Assembly (NCBI GenBank): GCA_017512425.1
Contig: JAFWGI010000005.1
Span: 186,001-250,000, forward strand
DNA: 64,000 nucleotides
Direction of reading: 5' to 3'
DNA from: Hyphomicrobium sp.
GTDB taxonomy: Bacteria; Pseudomonadota; Alphaproteobacteria; Rhizobiales; Hyphomicrobiaceae
How positions within the stretch are numbered: position 1 is the stretch's first letter; each line of letters opens with the position of its first letter. The notes below the pieces were generated by a model. It did not search any database, was not told the DNA's origin, and saw nothing but the letters and a program-made list of their open reading frames with translations. A program made the translations under genes and the position numbers. Shown here piece after piece: positions 29,813-38,751 of the stretch.

Positions 29813-31195
29813 ATGAGCCCAGCACAATCGACGGCGATGAGCCTTGCGGATGATATCGCGCAGGATTTGACGGCCAAGGACATCGATCAACTGTTGGCGC
29901 GGGGCGCCTTCACCGAGGTCGTGCAGTGGTGTGGTCAGCGCATCGAAAGCCAGCCGCAGGATTTCATTCCGTATCTGAGCCTTGGGTGCCTTGCCGAAAT
30001 CGCAGGCGACGATCAGCGCTCGGCTGAATATTTCGCTGAGGCCATCGTTCGCAACCCCGATTGCGGTTTGGCCTATGCGCATTTGGCGCGGGTGTTCCGC
30101 AAGCTCGGTCAACTTCCGCATGCTGTCCGCGCGCTTCAGGTCGCTATCGAAATGGGCGCAGCGGCCACAGACGCGCGTCTCGACATAGCCGACATGTTTT
30201 TCGAGATGGGCGATCAGGAGAACGCGAGCGCCGCGTATCAACGCGTGCTTGAGCGCCGTCCGGATTGCGGACGCAGCAAGGCGATGATGCGCCTGTTGCC
30301 GCAGGTTATACCGCAACAATCGCCAATCTGGGCCGCGCCAGCCGGATGGGAACGCGCCCATATAGCCATCGTCGCGCCGGAAGGCTATGCGCACTGGCAA
30401 GCCTTCACCGCGACGGCCGGCGCGTTTTCCCAGGCTCTGTCCGAACTCGGCATCGCCTGCAGTATCGGCTGCAATGAGTACGTGAAGGGCGCTCGAAATA
30501 TTATCTTCGGTGCGCATCTGATTGCGACGGATGCCGCCGCGGCCGACGTGCCCGACGGCTCGATCATCTTCAATCTCGAACAACTGGCCGGATTCGGCGC
30601 GGACAAGCACGCGCGCTACACCGACTTGCTGCGCCGGTTTACGGTCTGGGATTACAGTCCGCGCAACATCGCTTGGCTGAACACGCGAATGGCGGGCGGC
30701 AAAGCTGTACATGTTGCGCTCGGCTTCACGTCGAATATGGTGAGCCACCTGCCAACGTCCGAACAGCCGACCGACGTGCTCTTTTACGGAAGTCTCAACC
30801 CCCGCCGCGCTGGCGTGATCGAGCGGTTGACCGCAAGCGGATTGGCCGTGAAGCACTTATTCAACGTCTACGGCGACGCGCTCGATGCCGAACTCGCACG
30901 CGCCAAGGTCGTGCTCAACATGCACTTTTACGAAGACAGTATTCATGAGATCGTGCGCACGTCGTACCTGCTGGCCAATCGCAAGGCTGTCGTGACCGAA
31001 TGCAATCAGGGCACTGAAATGGCGTCGGGTTTGCGCGACGGGATGCGCGCCGTTCCCTATGACAGGCTGGCGGACGCCTGTATGGATCTGGTCAAGAATG
31101 ACGAGGCGCGGCACCGCCTTGAAGTTGACGGCTTCGCGCTATTCTCACGCCGGCGCCAGTCCGACCTTCTCCGTGCGGCGATCGATATTTCGTGA
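29813..31195 (+). CDS. TPR protein fused to a CgeB-like/GT-B glycosyltransferase-type domain
   Basis: This is a 460-residue protein. Residues 25-165 form about four TPR-type helical pairs. The rest, from AHIAIVAPEGYAHW at about 180, looks like a GT-B-type fold. It has IIFNLEQLAG, VWDYSPRNIAWL, the strand DVLFYGSLNPRR, and a C-terminal half with AKVVLNMHFYEDSIHEIVR and LLANRKAVVTE. The HEIVR glutamate region resembles the donor site of family-1-like enzymes. I assign glycosyltransferase by this pattern, with moderate certainty. GGAG precedes ATG 29813. It is cotranscribed with the upstream TPR/GT41 gene. Confidence 0.72.
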   Translation: MSPAQSTAMSLADDIAQDLTAKDIDQLLARGAFTEVVQWCGQRIESQPQDFIPYLSLGCLAEIAGDDQRSAEYFAEAIVRNPDCGLAYAHLARVFRKLGQLPHAVRALQVAIEMGAAATDARLDIADMFFEMGDQENASAAYQRVLERRPDCGRSKAMMRLLPQVIPQQSPIWAAPAGWERAHIAIVAPEGYAHWQAFTATAGAFSQALSELGIACSIGCNEYVKGARNIIFGAHLIATDAAAADVPDGSIIFNLEQLAGFGADKHARYTDLLRRFTVWDYSPRNIAWLNTRMAGGKAVHVALGFTSNMVSHLPTSEQPTDVLFYGSLNPRRAGVIERLTASGLAVKHLFNVYGDALDAELARAKVVLNMHFYEDSIHEIVRTSYLLANRKAVVTECNQGTEMASGLRDGMRAVPYDRLADACMDLVKNDEARHRLEVDGFALFSRRRQSDLLRAAIDIS

Positions 31196-31279
31196 TGCTG
31201 AGTGAGCAATAGCAAGAAACGGAGCGCGCCGGGGCGATTGGCGGCTTAGGATAGCGGGGTCGAACAGTTTGAGACCGCT

Positions 31280-31711
31280 ATGCGCAAACTCCTGATCATT
31301 CCGATTGTCGTCGTTTCTTCGGCGTCGTCCGCCGGCGACGCAGTCATGTTGGAGGCCGGCGCGTATGAAGTCCAAATGCGGCTGGAGCTGCCGCATGTTG
31401 AGACGATGAACGTCCAGAAAACCGCGCAGGTTTGCATCACCGATGGCGGCACGCGCGGCATCGTGGTGATGAGCGAAAACAACCCTCTGGCGCGTTGCCC
31501 GGCATCCAACATCAAGCAAACGGCTGACGAGCTCGTTTTCGATCTCATATGCGAGGGACACAATCAGGCCGTCGCGCAGGCGAAGTTCCAGTTGTTGCCG
31601 GATCGCTTCTCCGGCGCATTCGAAATGAAGATGGGCGGCAAGAACATGACGATGACCGAACGGCAGACGGGCCGCCGGATAGGCACCTGCGCCGATCGCC
31701 CGCGCTCTTGA
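31280..31711 (+). CDS. DUF3617 family exported protein
   Basis: The 143-residue protein has a short signal peptide (MRKLLIIPIVVVSSASSAGD). The DUF3617 pattern follows: EAGAYEVQMRLELP, a conserved QVCIT cysteine, a central LARCPASNIKQTADEL and the tail GKNMTMTERQTGRRIGTC. The three spaced cysteines are usual for the family and suit a periplasmic location. The function is unknown. No strong ribosome site is seen before the ATG. Confidence 0.8.
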   Translation: MRKLLIIPIVVVSSASSAGDAVMLEAGAYEVQMRLELPHVETMNVQKTAQVCITDGGTRGIVVMSENNPLARCPASNIKQTADELVFDLICEGHNQAVAQAKFQLLPDRFSGAFEMKMGGKNMTMTERQTGRRIGTCADRPRS

Positions 31712-31753
31712 GCGCTGGCCACGCAACCGTAATGTTCAGAGATTCTAGAAAAA

Positions 31754-31829
31754 TGGTGCCGCTTGCGTGACTCGAACACGCGACCCCGTCATTACGAATG
31801 ACGTGCTCTACCGGCTGAGCTAAAGCGGC
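31754..31829 (-). tRNA. tRNA-Thr(CGT)
   Basis: The reverse strand folds into a full cloverleaf. Acceptor GCCGCTT pairs with AAGCGGC, the D arm is present, and the anticodon loop TTCGTAA gives anticodon CGT for codon ACG. The T loop is TTCGAGT, and CCA is encoded at 31754-31756. Length is 76 bases. Confidence 0.97.
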
Positions 31830-31863
31830 TAACCTCGGTGCGGGAGACCCGCGCGAAGCGGGA

Positions 31864-31892
31864 GGGATACCCTCTCGGGATCGGAATTGCAA
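31864..31892 (-). promoter_or_regulatory. Promoter of tRNA-Thr
   Basis: On the minus strand TTGCAA (31892-31887) and TATCCC (31869-31864) are 17 bases apart, about 35 bases ahead of the tRNA 5' end. The leader between them and the tRNA contains a small cccgc/gcggg stem. Confidence 0.5.
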
Positions 31893-31973
31893 GCGCGTCC
31901 CAGTCACGCACTGAGCCACGTCCTAAGCGCTATGGCTGACCGCGCCGCGGCCTGGATGCGCGGCGCTTTCTGC

Positions 31974-33773
31974 CTAGTTCACCGCGCGGAACGGGCGGCG
32001 CGGCAGCGGCGAGACATTGTCGGCCTCCGGCTCGTCGAGGCCCGGATCATCGGGCGCGCGCGGCGTCACGAAAATCCGTGTGTCAGGGCGATTAGAAACC
32101 CTGCTGTCCGCTGGCTGCGGCTGAGATTTCTCCGGACGCTTGTCCTGAGCTGGAGCGGCGACCGGCGCTACGGGCTTGGCTTGCAATGGCGCTGCGTCGA
32201 CCGCGTCTGCGACGATTGTCGCAGCTGCCGGCGTGACTGGTGCCTGAACTGCGTCGTCCTCAACATCGCGCGCAGCAGCGTTCTGAGCTGTCGGCTGCAG
32301 CGGTGTCGCGTCAACCGGCTGTGGCGCCGGCGTTGTTCGCACGGTGACCGCCTCGGCGTCGATAATCTCTGTGTCGTCATCCAAGGCGGACGACGTCACC
32401 GCGGACGATGCGTCGACTTCAGGGTCCGGGCCGCTCAGAGCCAACAATTCCTCGATCCTGCTGGCGACGAGATCGGCGCTTGCCGGATCGAGCGTCTCCG
32501 CCGGAACGCGCCATTGGAACGCATCGAGCCGGCCGTCGATCGGCGACACCGGTTCCCAGCGATTTGAGATGACGCCATCAGCGAACCATACCGGATCGCG
32601 GGCCGCATTGGCCGCGCGTGCGAGCCACTCGCGCACCTTGCCTTTGTCGCCGCTATCACCGGCCTCGATGCGTGCCATCAACGTGGCGACGCGCTGCGTC
32701 AGCCGATTGGCGAGCAATGGTTCGAGTGCGCTGCGTGCTTCGTCGAACAGGCGTGCTTCGATGGCTGTCGTGGCGATTGCGATCGGTCCCTCGATCGACT
32801 GCGGATTGAGCAAGGCCAACTGCCGGACGCGGTTGAGGCGATCGCGCGCACTGTCGCCGATGCGGGCGTACGCGTAGGCCGTCGCGATGTCGGGATGCGG
32901 CGACCGGGTCCACGCCTTTTGCAGGACTTTGGCAGCTTTGCCGGTATTTCCGCGCGATGCCAGAATACGCCCGGCAATCGCGGCAGCGGGAGCCAGATCG
33001 TTGGCGAGGGCGTGCGCTTCAAGCGCGTAGCCGAGCGCTTTGTCGGCGTCGTCGTCTTCGAGGTCTTGCGCCTGCGCCGTCAGAAGCACGGCGCGCTTGC
33101 GATCGATGCTGGCTTTCTCAAGGACGGCATTGCGCTTGGCGACGGCTAACGTATCGAGCGCCGCCGTCCAATCCTTTTGCTTGCACTGCATTTGGAAAAG
33201 CGATTCCGCGGACCATCCGAGCTTTGGATTTGTTTTCAATGCCCGGTTTGCAAATTGCGCGGCGGCTTCGGTTTCGCCTTCGCGCTCGGCTTCCAGATAA
33301 AGCCCGCGCAGACCCAGTTGCTCGGTTTCAGGCGACGCCAGCATGGCTTCATAAATGCGCCGTGTCGTTGCGCGGTCGCCGGCAAGCTGCGCCGCTTGAG
33401 CGCGCAGCAGATGCGTCAGCGGCTCATGCGGCAACGCCTTGCGCGCTTGAATGGCGTAGCGGCTCGCAAGTGCCTTATCGCCAGCGCCGACGGCGATCAT
33501 GCCGCTGGAAAGGGCTTCAAGCCCGCGTTTCTGGCGGCGTCGAATGACGCGGTTGCCGAGGGCCGCCGGACTATTCCAGATCGCCCGCGCCATCGACCAG
33601 AGAAAAATCGCGGTCGCGATCGTCGCCGCCAGCAGCACGACAGCGCGGAAAAGCGATGTCTCGATATCGTAGCCCTGCCAGGCGATTTGCAGCGTTCCGG
33701 GACGATCTGCGAGCCATCCGAGACCGGACGCGATCAGCAAGATACTTAGGAGGTAGATGACGAGACGCACCAT
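31974..33773 (-). CDS. hemY: HemY-type TPR membrane protein
   Basis: This is a 599-residue inner-membrane protein with two N-terminal membrane segments (about 3-20 and 41-63). The HemY_N domain ends near residue 110, then TPR-like helices run to about 410. The conserved tail region has DPVWFADGVISNRWEPVSPIDG. A 150-residue Ala/Pro-rich, low-complexity extension ends RPFRAVN. HemY (not the oxidase of the same name in Bacillus) is tied to haem biosynthesis by its gene position and lacks a proven reaction. ATG 33773 has AAGGGTG eight bases upstream. It is the last gene of hemC-hemD-mic60-hemY. Confidence 0.9.
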   Translation of the reverse strand: MVRLVIYLLSILLIASGLGWLADRPGTLQIAWQGYDIETSLFRAVVLLAATIATAIFLWSMARAIWNSPAALGNRVIRRRQKRGLEALSSGMIAVGAGDKALASRYAIQARKALPHEPLTHLLRAQAAQLAGDRATTRRIYEAMLASPETEQLGLRGLYLEAEREGETEAAAQFANRALKTNPKLGWSAESLFQMQCKQKDWTAALDTLAVAKRNAVLEKASIDRKRAVLLTAQAQDLEDDDADKALGYALEAHALANDLAPAAAIAGRILASRGNTGKAAKVLQKAWTRSPHPDIATAYAYARIGDSARDRLNRVRQLALLNPQSIEGPIAIATTAIEARLFDEARSALEPLLANRLTQRVATLMARIEAGDSGDKGKVREWLARAANAARDPVWFADGVISNRWEPVSPIDGRLDAFQWRVPAETLDPASADLVASRIEELLALSGPDPEVDASSAVTSSALDDDTEIIDAEAVTVRTTPAPQPVDATPLQPTAQNAAARDVEDDAVQAPVTPAAATIVADAVDAAPLQAKPVAPVAAPAQDKRPEKSQPQPADSRVSNRPDTRIFVTPRAPDDPGLDEPEADNVSPLPRRPFRAVN

Positions 33774-33839
33774 GATCGGCACCCTTGAACTGAACGTAAG
33801 GCTGAAAGCGGTTTGGCGTTTGCTAGTATGCGACGGACG

Positions 33840-35651
33840 TTATTGCGGCGTTACGGGCGCGGCATCAGGTGTCGCGCCAAGCGATGATTTCAACTGACCT
33901 TCGATGCTGGCCACGGCACGGTCGACACTGACGCGGGCCGCGACGCGATCGAGGAACGGCTTGGCCGATGCTTGCGCTTTCGGCGGCAGCTGCTGCGATT
34001 CCGTCAATGCCTCCTCGAAACGGCCGTCCTTCATAGCGTTTTCCATGCGGCCGACGATGGCTTCCGTCGATTTGTCGTCGGCGTCGTGGTTGGCTTTGCG
34101 CACGCGGACGACCGATTTAGCGCCGGCGATCAGGCGATCCATGACGCCACCCTCGGCTGGCTCCGTTTCAGCATCGATCGCGTCGTTCGCAACGGTACGG
34201 AAATCCTTGGCGAGTGTGGCAGGCGGCGGCACACCGTCGTTCTTGAACGCCTCAAGCGGCGCCAGATCGAATTTGCCGGACGATGCCTTCGCGACGGCAG
34301 CAAGCTCAGACGCATAGCCCTCGCCGCTATCGAGCGCGCGCTTCAGATTTTGCAATTCAAGCGACAGCAGGATGCGCTCTGAATTGCGCTTGCGTTCGTC
34401 TTCGGCCGTCTGCAGCGTGGTAACGCGCGCCTCGATGGCGGCCAGTTTGTCGCCAACCGGCTTGACGGCGGCGGCAACGTCATTCGGCTTCGCGGCCGTC
34501 GATTGCAGCGCCTGCAACTCCGATCGGACAGCTGTTGCTTCGTCCTGGTCGAGCTTGATCGTCGCGGTCAAACGTTCGTTTTCGACCTTTAGCGCGGCTA
34601 TACGTTCGGCGGCGGCTTCGGCGTCCGCCTTCAGCGTTGCGACGTCGCGATCAATGCGCTGCGTTCCAGACATTGCGGCTTCGGCCGACGCCGCGACCGA
34701 GGCAACACGCGCGTCGACATCCTCGGCGACGCCCTTGCGCAACGCCGTCAATTGCGTCGCAAGCGCCGTTTCGAGATCCGAGACTTTGCCCGTCAACGCA
34801 GCGATCTGTTGAAGACGTCCGGCGTTAGGATCGTTGGCACCGGCATCCGTCAGCGCCTTGAGCCGCTCTTCGAGCGTTGCGATGCGCGTAATCTGCTCAG
34901 CGAATCCGCTGTCGCCCGCCGCTGACGCGAGCGCTGCTTTGGTTTCGGCGACAAGCCGGCTTTGGCTTTCGACGACCGCGGGAATACGTTCGGCAGATTT
35001 CTCAAGCGCCGCTAGACGTTCGGTGATCGCTGCCGTGTCGGCTTTGGCGGCTGACGCACTTTCGAGTTTCGACAAACGTTCGCTAAGTCCAGAAGACGTG
35101 TCGGAGGCCGTCGATCTCGGGCCGTCGATTCCGAATTGAGGCAGCGCCCATTGCGAACCCGCCAGCGCGAGCGCGCCGCCTGCGATGCCGGCTGCGAGAT
35201 GGCTGAAGAGCCCGCCACGCTTTTTGACAACGACCGTCTCGGGTTTGGGCTGCGCTGAAGGCTGTGCTGCGGCCGAAGCGCTTGCCTGCTTTGGCGGCGC
35301 TGCGGTGGCCTTGCTGCCGGCGCTGGCCGCGCTGGCGGATGCACCGGTTTTGGATGTACCGATGTCCACGGTCGCGTACGCCGAGGGCGGCAACGGAAGG
35401 GGCGTTTCAGCGGAAGACGTATTATCGGATTTGGTCACGGTCGAACCTCGCGATGCGGCAGCCGCATACGATGCGCTAGTGTTGGAAACGGGTGTGATTT
35501 TGATCTCGGTCGCTTTGAGATCGAGCGTCGCGTAGGGGCGTTTACTGCCCGGTTGCCCGGCTCCGGTCCGCGCCCCTGGCGTGCCGGTTTCGGCGGCGAA
35601 AGGTTCCGCCGTCTGACCTGCGGAACGCCGGTCCTTCGTGTCGTCTGCCAT
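33840..35651 (-). CDS. mic60: Alphaproteobacterial mitofilin homologue (Mic60)
   Basis: This is a 603-residue protein with a disordered Ala/Ser-rich cytoplasmic part (1-145) and one membrane segment (about 148-170, after the basic KKRGG). A long coiled coil spans about 190-430, with many Ala-Glu-Arg heptads. The C-terminal mitofilin-like domain has LQNLKRALDSGEGYASELAAV-type sequence and ends near VDRAVASIEGQL. Alphaproteobacterial Mic60 shapes intracytoplasmic membranes, and its gene is regularly found between hemD and hemY, as here. Identification rests on architecture and position, since the family diverges strongly. Confidence 0.85.
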   Translation of the reverse strand: MADDTKDRRSAGQTAEPFAAETGTPGARTGAGQPGSKRPYATLDLKATEIKITPVSNTSASYAAAASRGSTVTKSDNTSSAETPLPLPPSAYATVDIGTSKTGASASAASAGSKATAAPPKQASASAAAQPSAQPKPETVVVKKRGGLFSHLAAGIAGGALALAGSQWALPQFGIDGPRSTASDTSSGLSERLSKLESASAAKADTAAITERLAALEKSAERIPAVVESQSRLVAETKAALASAAGDSGFAEQITRIATLEERLKALTDAGANDPNAGRLQQIAALTGKVSDLETALATQLTALRKGVAEDVDARVASVAASAEAAMSGTQRIDRDVATLKADAEAAAERIAALKVENERLTATIKLDQDEATAVRSELQALQSTAAKPNDVAAAVKPVGDKLAAIEARVTTLQTAEDERKRNSERILLSLELQNLKRALDSGEGYASELAAVAKASSGKFDLAPLEAFKNDGVPPPATLAKDFRTVANDAIDAETEPAEGGVMDRLIAGAKSVVRVRKANHDADDKSTEAIVGRMENAMKDGRFEEALTESQQLPPKAQASAKPFLDRVAARVSVDRAVASIEGQLKSSLGATPDAAPVTPQ

Positions 35652-35779
35652 GCGTACTAACGCCTCGAACTCAACTCAGGTCTTGGTCGCGTCTCAGGCC
35701 CCGGATCACGGGGGGTGGGGAAGGGCCCGAAGATAAGGCGAACGCGGCTGCGAAACGCCATAACGCGACGGGCGGCAAC

Positions 35780-36517
35780 TTACCCGGTCTTGGCAGACCC
35801 TGCTAGTCGGTAAACCGCCGAAACAATTGCATCGGCATTGGGTTGTTCGGCGATGACCTTGGTCAGGCCGTCGATGCCCGAAAGCGCGCCCGCGACGGCG
35901 TCAGACAGGCAGATATGGGTGACGCCGGTCAAAGCGGGATGAAGCCGATCCTGTGCCGTCAGCCGGGCCCATATTGCGGCGCTTCTGGGCGACATCAGCA
36001 CGACGGCGTCAATCTCGCGGGCCGCCAGGTCGGCGACCACCGGTGCCTGCAAAGTTTCGGCTGCAACTGACGCGTAGGCCGGCAAGACGTTGAGCTCTAT
36101 TCCGCGCTCGCGGAGTGCGCCGGCCAAATCGAAGGCCAAATGGTCGCCTGCAAGATGAACGAGTTTTCCCGATGCAGCGCTCGGATGCGCCGAAACAATC
36201 GGGACGAGATCGGCACCCGTACCAGCGCCGGGTATCACGGTCTCGAAGCCGAGTTCGTGCGCGAGCTGCGCGGTTGCCGGGCCGACGGCAAAAATCGGCA
36301 GCGCGCGGGCGGTTTGCAACGCATCCGAGTGCGCAAGCGCCTTGAGCCCGTTGCGGCTTGTAGCGACGATGGCCGTTGCGCCCGCCAAGGCATCAGCCGC
36401 GATCGGGCGCAATTGGATATCAAGCAGCGGCGCAAGCGAGACGCGGCATCCGAGCGCCGCGATGCGGGCTTGCAGCACCGCCGCGTCGCGCTCTGGCCGG
36501 GTCAGCAGCACATGCAT
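35780..36517 (-). CDS. hemD: Uroporphyrinogen-III synthase
   Basis: HemD closes and inverts ring D of hydroxymethylbilane to give uroporphyrinogen III. The 245-residue protein has the two-domain HemD pattern, starting MHVLLTRPERDA, with TSRNGLKAL in the first lobe and FAVGPATAQLAHELGF. LMSPRSAAIW and CLSDAVAGAL lie in the second lobe. The family is poorly conserved, but hemC immediately upstream (TGATG overlap) confirms it. 128 noncoding bases separate it from mic60. Confidence 0.95.
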   Translation of the reverse strand: MHVLLTRPERDAAVLQARIAALGCRVSLAPLLDIQLRPIAADALAGATAIVATSRNGLKALAHSDALQTARALPIFAVGPATAQLAHELGFETVIPGAGTGADLVPIVSAHPSAASGKLVHLAGDHLAFDLAGALRERGIELNVLPAYASVAAETLQAPVVADLAAREIDAVVLMSPRSAAIWARLTAQDRLHPALTGVTHICLSDAVAGALSGIDGLTKVIAEQPNADAIVSAVYRLAGSAKTG

Positions 36518-37449
36518 CAGGCGCCCGATTTGACGAGAGCGGCAGGGTCCGCATTCGCGAGGACGTCATTCGCCGCATTCGTTCCGATATCGAGCGCCGT
36601 CTCAGGCGGTCCGCTGAGCGACACCGCGTAACTGACTTTGCCGTCGGGCGATAAAACCTGCCCACGGAAATGCAGATTGCCGTCTGCGAGATGCGCATGC
36701 CCTGCAATCGGCGTACGGCACGAGCCTTCAAGCCGTGCCAGAAACGCGCGCTCCGCCGTCACCGCCAGCGCGGTCGCGGCATCGTTGAGCGGCGCCAGCA
36801 AATCGGCGGTCGCCTCGTCGCCTGCCCGTATCTCAAGTCCGATCGCACCCTGCGCGACAGCGGGGAGCATCTGATCGATCGCGATTGCCGCCGTTATCCG
36901 TTCCGACATGCCGAGGCGATTGAGGCCGGCGACGGCGAGAAACGTCGCTTCCGCCACGCCATCCTGAAGCTTCTTCAGGCGCGTCTGCACGTTGCCGCGA
37001 AATCCAACAACCGTCAGGTCCGGCCGGACGTTGAGAAGCTGCGCCTGCCGCCGTAGTGACGACGTGCCGACGACGGAGCCTTTCGGCACATCGTCGAGGC
37101 TCGTGTATTTCAGTGAGATGAATGCGTCGCGGACATCTTCGCGCGGCAGCACCGCGCCGATCGCCAAGCCCTCCGGCAGCGCCGTTTGCATATCCTTCAT
37201 CGAATGCACGGCGACATCGATCTCGTTCGCAAGAAGAGCGTCTTCGATTTCTTTGGTGAACAGCCCTTTGCCGCCGATCTCCGATAGCGGCCGGTCGAGA
37301 ACCTGATCGCCGACCGTCTTGATAACCGTGATTGTGATCGCGTCATGCGATAGCCCGTGCGCCTTGGCGAGCCGATCGCGCACTTCATGGGCCTGCGCCA
37401 GTGCCAACGGTGAGCCGCGCGTGCCGATGCGGACCGAGGTTGCTTGCAA
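36517..37449 (-). CDS. hemC: Hydroxymethylbilane synthase (porphobilinogen deaminase)
   Basis: HemC polymerises four porphobilinogens into hydroxymethylbilane. The protein has 310 residues if translation begins at TTG 37449, which has GGAG eight bases upstream and places IGTRGSPLALAQ at the N-terminus. Key motifs are KTVGDQ, GGKGLFTKEIE, VHSMKD, SLRRQAQLL and the cofactor-binding cysteine in LEGSCRTPI. A longer frame reaches 37704 but adds no family sequence. The stop overlaps the hemD ATG by one base. It is divergent from tsaD across 136 bases. Confidence 0.96.
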   Translation of the reverse strand: MQATSVRIGTRGSPLALAQAHEVRDRLAKAHGLSHDAITITVIKTVGDQVLDRPLSEIGGKGLFTKEIEDALLANEIDVAVHSMKDMQTALPEGLAIGAVLPREDVRDAFISLKYTSLDDVPKGSVVGTSSLRRQAQLLNVRPDLTVVGFRGNVQTRLKKLQDGVAEATFLAVAGLNRLGMSERITAAIAIDQMLPAVAQGAIGLEIRAGDEATADLLAPLNDAATALAVTAERAFLARLEGSCRTPIAGHAHLADGNLHFRGQVLSPDGKVSYAVSLSGPPETALDIGTNAANDVLANADPAALVKSGA

Positions 37450-37585
37450 GGGGGTTTCTCCAAATGCTAGGCGGGTGGGCCGGCCATTGTAGCGCGCGCA
37501 ATCTCTGCGCCAATGGCAGACGGCAGCCGAACTGGCAAGACGGATCGCGTAGCTGGGCGCCGATCCCTTATTTTTATAGGTTATC

Positions 37586-38680
37586 GTGGGCCGTCCCGAC
37601 GCCGTTAACATAGTCATCCTGGGCATTGAAACCAGCTGCGATGAAACCGCGGCGGCCGTCGTTGCGCGTGGTCCCGACGGCCGCGGTACCATCCTTTCGA
37701 ACATCGTCCGTTCGCAGTTCGATCAGCACAAGCTGTACGGCGGCGTCGTCCCTGAGATTGCGGCCCGCGCGCATACCGAATGCCTCGATGACATCGTCGC
37801 GATGGCGTTGAGAGAGGCGGGCATTGAACTCGCCGAGATCGACGCCGTCGCCGCCGCATCCGGACCCGGTCTGATCGGCGGACTGATCGTCGGTGCGATC
37901 ACCGGCAAGGCGCTGGCGCTTGCCGCCGGCAAGCCGTTCCTTGCAATCAATCACCTCGAAGGTCATGCGCTGACGGCGGGTCTGACGGACGCAATCGCCC
38001 CGCCGTATCTCATGCTGCTCGTTTCTGGTGGTCACACGCAAGTGCTGTGGGTCGCGGACGTTGGCCAGTACAATCGGCTCGCAACGACCATCGACGATGC
38101 CCTCGGCGAAGCCTTCGACAAGACGGCGAAGCTTTTAGGGCTGCCTATGCCGGGCGGTCCGGCCGTTGAGCAAGCCGCAGTCCGCGGCGATGGAACGCGG
38201 TTCAAGCTTCCCCGTCCGATGCTCGGTCGCGAAGACCCGCATTTCTCGTTTGCCGGATTGAAAACCGCTGTCCGCACAGCCGCGCAGAAATCCGCGCCAC
38301 TCTCAGCGCAGGACGTTGCCGACCTCTGCGCGTCATTCCAGGATGCCGTCTGCGCCAGCGTTGCCGATCGCGTCGCCAAAGCGATGTCATCGGTCGAAGA
38401 TAAATTCGCGGCCGGCGCTGAACGGCCGTTTGTCGTGGCGGGCGGCGTTGCGGCCAATCAGGCGTTGAAATCGGCGCTGCACGCCGTGGCGCAGCGACAT
38501 GGCTTCACACTTTACGCGCCGCCGATCGCGCTCTGCACCGACAATGCGGCCATGATCGCGTGGGCGGGTGCGGAACGCTTAGCACGCAATCTCACCGACG
38601 GGCTCAATGCAGCCGTCAAGCCGCGCTGGCCACTCGACCCGGGTGCTGCTCCGGCGCAAGGTGCAGGCGTGAAGGCATAA
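37586..38680 (+). CDS. tsaD: tRNA N6-threonylcarbamoyladenosine transferase TsaD
   Basis: TsaD (YgjD/Gcp) installs the threonylcarbamoyl group of t6A37 on ANN-decoding tRNAs. The 364-residue protein opens with [16 protein letters not shown]. It has the metal-binding histidines in NHLEGHAL, the LLVSGGHTQ motif, [18 protein letters not shown], and the C-terminal [12 protein letters not shown]. The GTG start at 37586 is preceded by only a weak AGG. gpsA follows after 71 bases. Confidence 0.97.
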   Translation: MGRPDAVNIVILGIETSCDETAAAVVARGPDGRGTILSNIVRSQFDQHKLYGGVVPEIAARAHTECLDDIVAMALREAGIELAEIDAVAAASGPGLIGGLIVGAITGKALALAAGKPFLAINHLEGHALTAGLTDAIAPPYLMLLVSGGHTQVLWVADVGQYNRLATTIDDALGEAFDKTAKLLGLPMPGGPAVEQAAVRGDGTRFKLPRPMLGREDPHFSFAGLKTAVRTAAQKSAPLSAQDVADLCASFQDAVCASVADRVAKAMSSVEDKFAAGAERPFVVAGGVAANQALKSALHAVAQRHGFTLYAPPIALCTDNAAMIAWAGAERLARNLTDGLNAAVKPRWPLDPGAAPAQGAGVKA

Positions 38681-38751
38681 GTCCAAACAGGGCTACTTCC
38701 ACTGTCACGCGCGCGTGTTAAAAGCGCTTTCGATATTGGGGACAGGCGGCT

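Noticed and set aside
29582..30856. Minus-strand frame of 424 codons
   Set aside because: It is a shadow of the TPR/GT-B-like gene and the end of the OGT-like gene.
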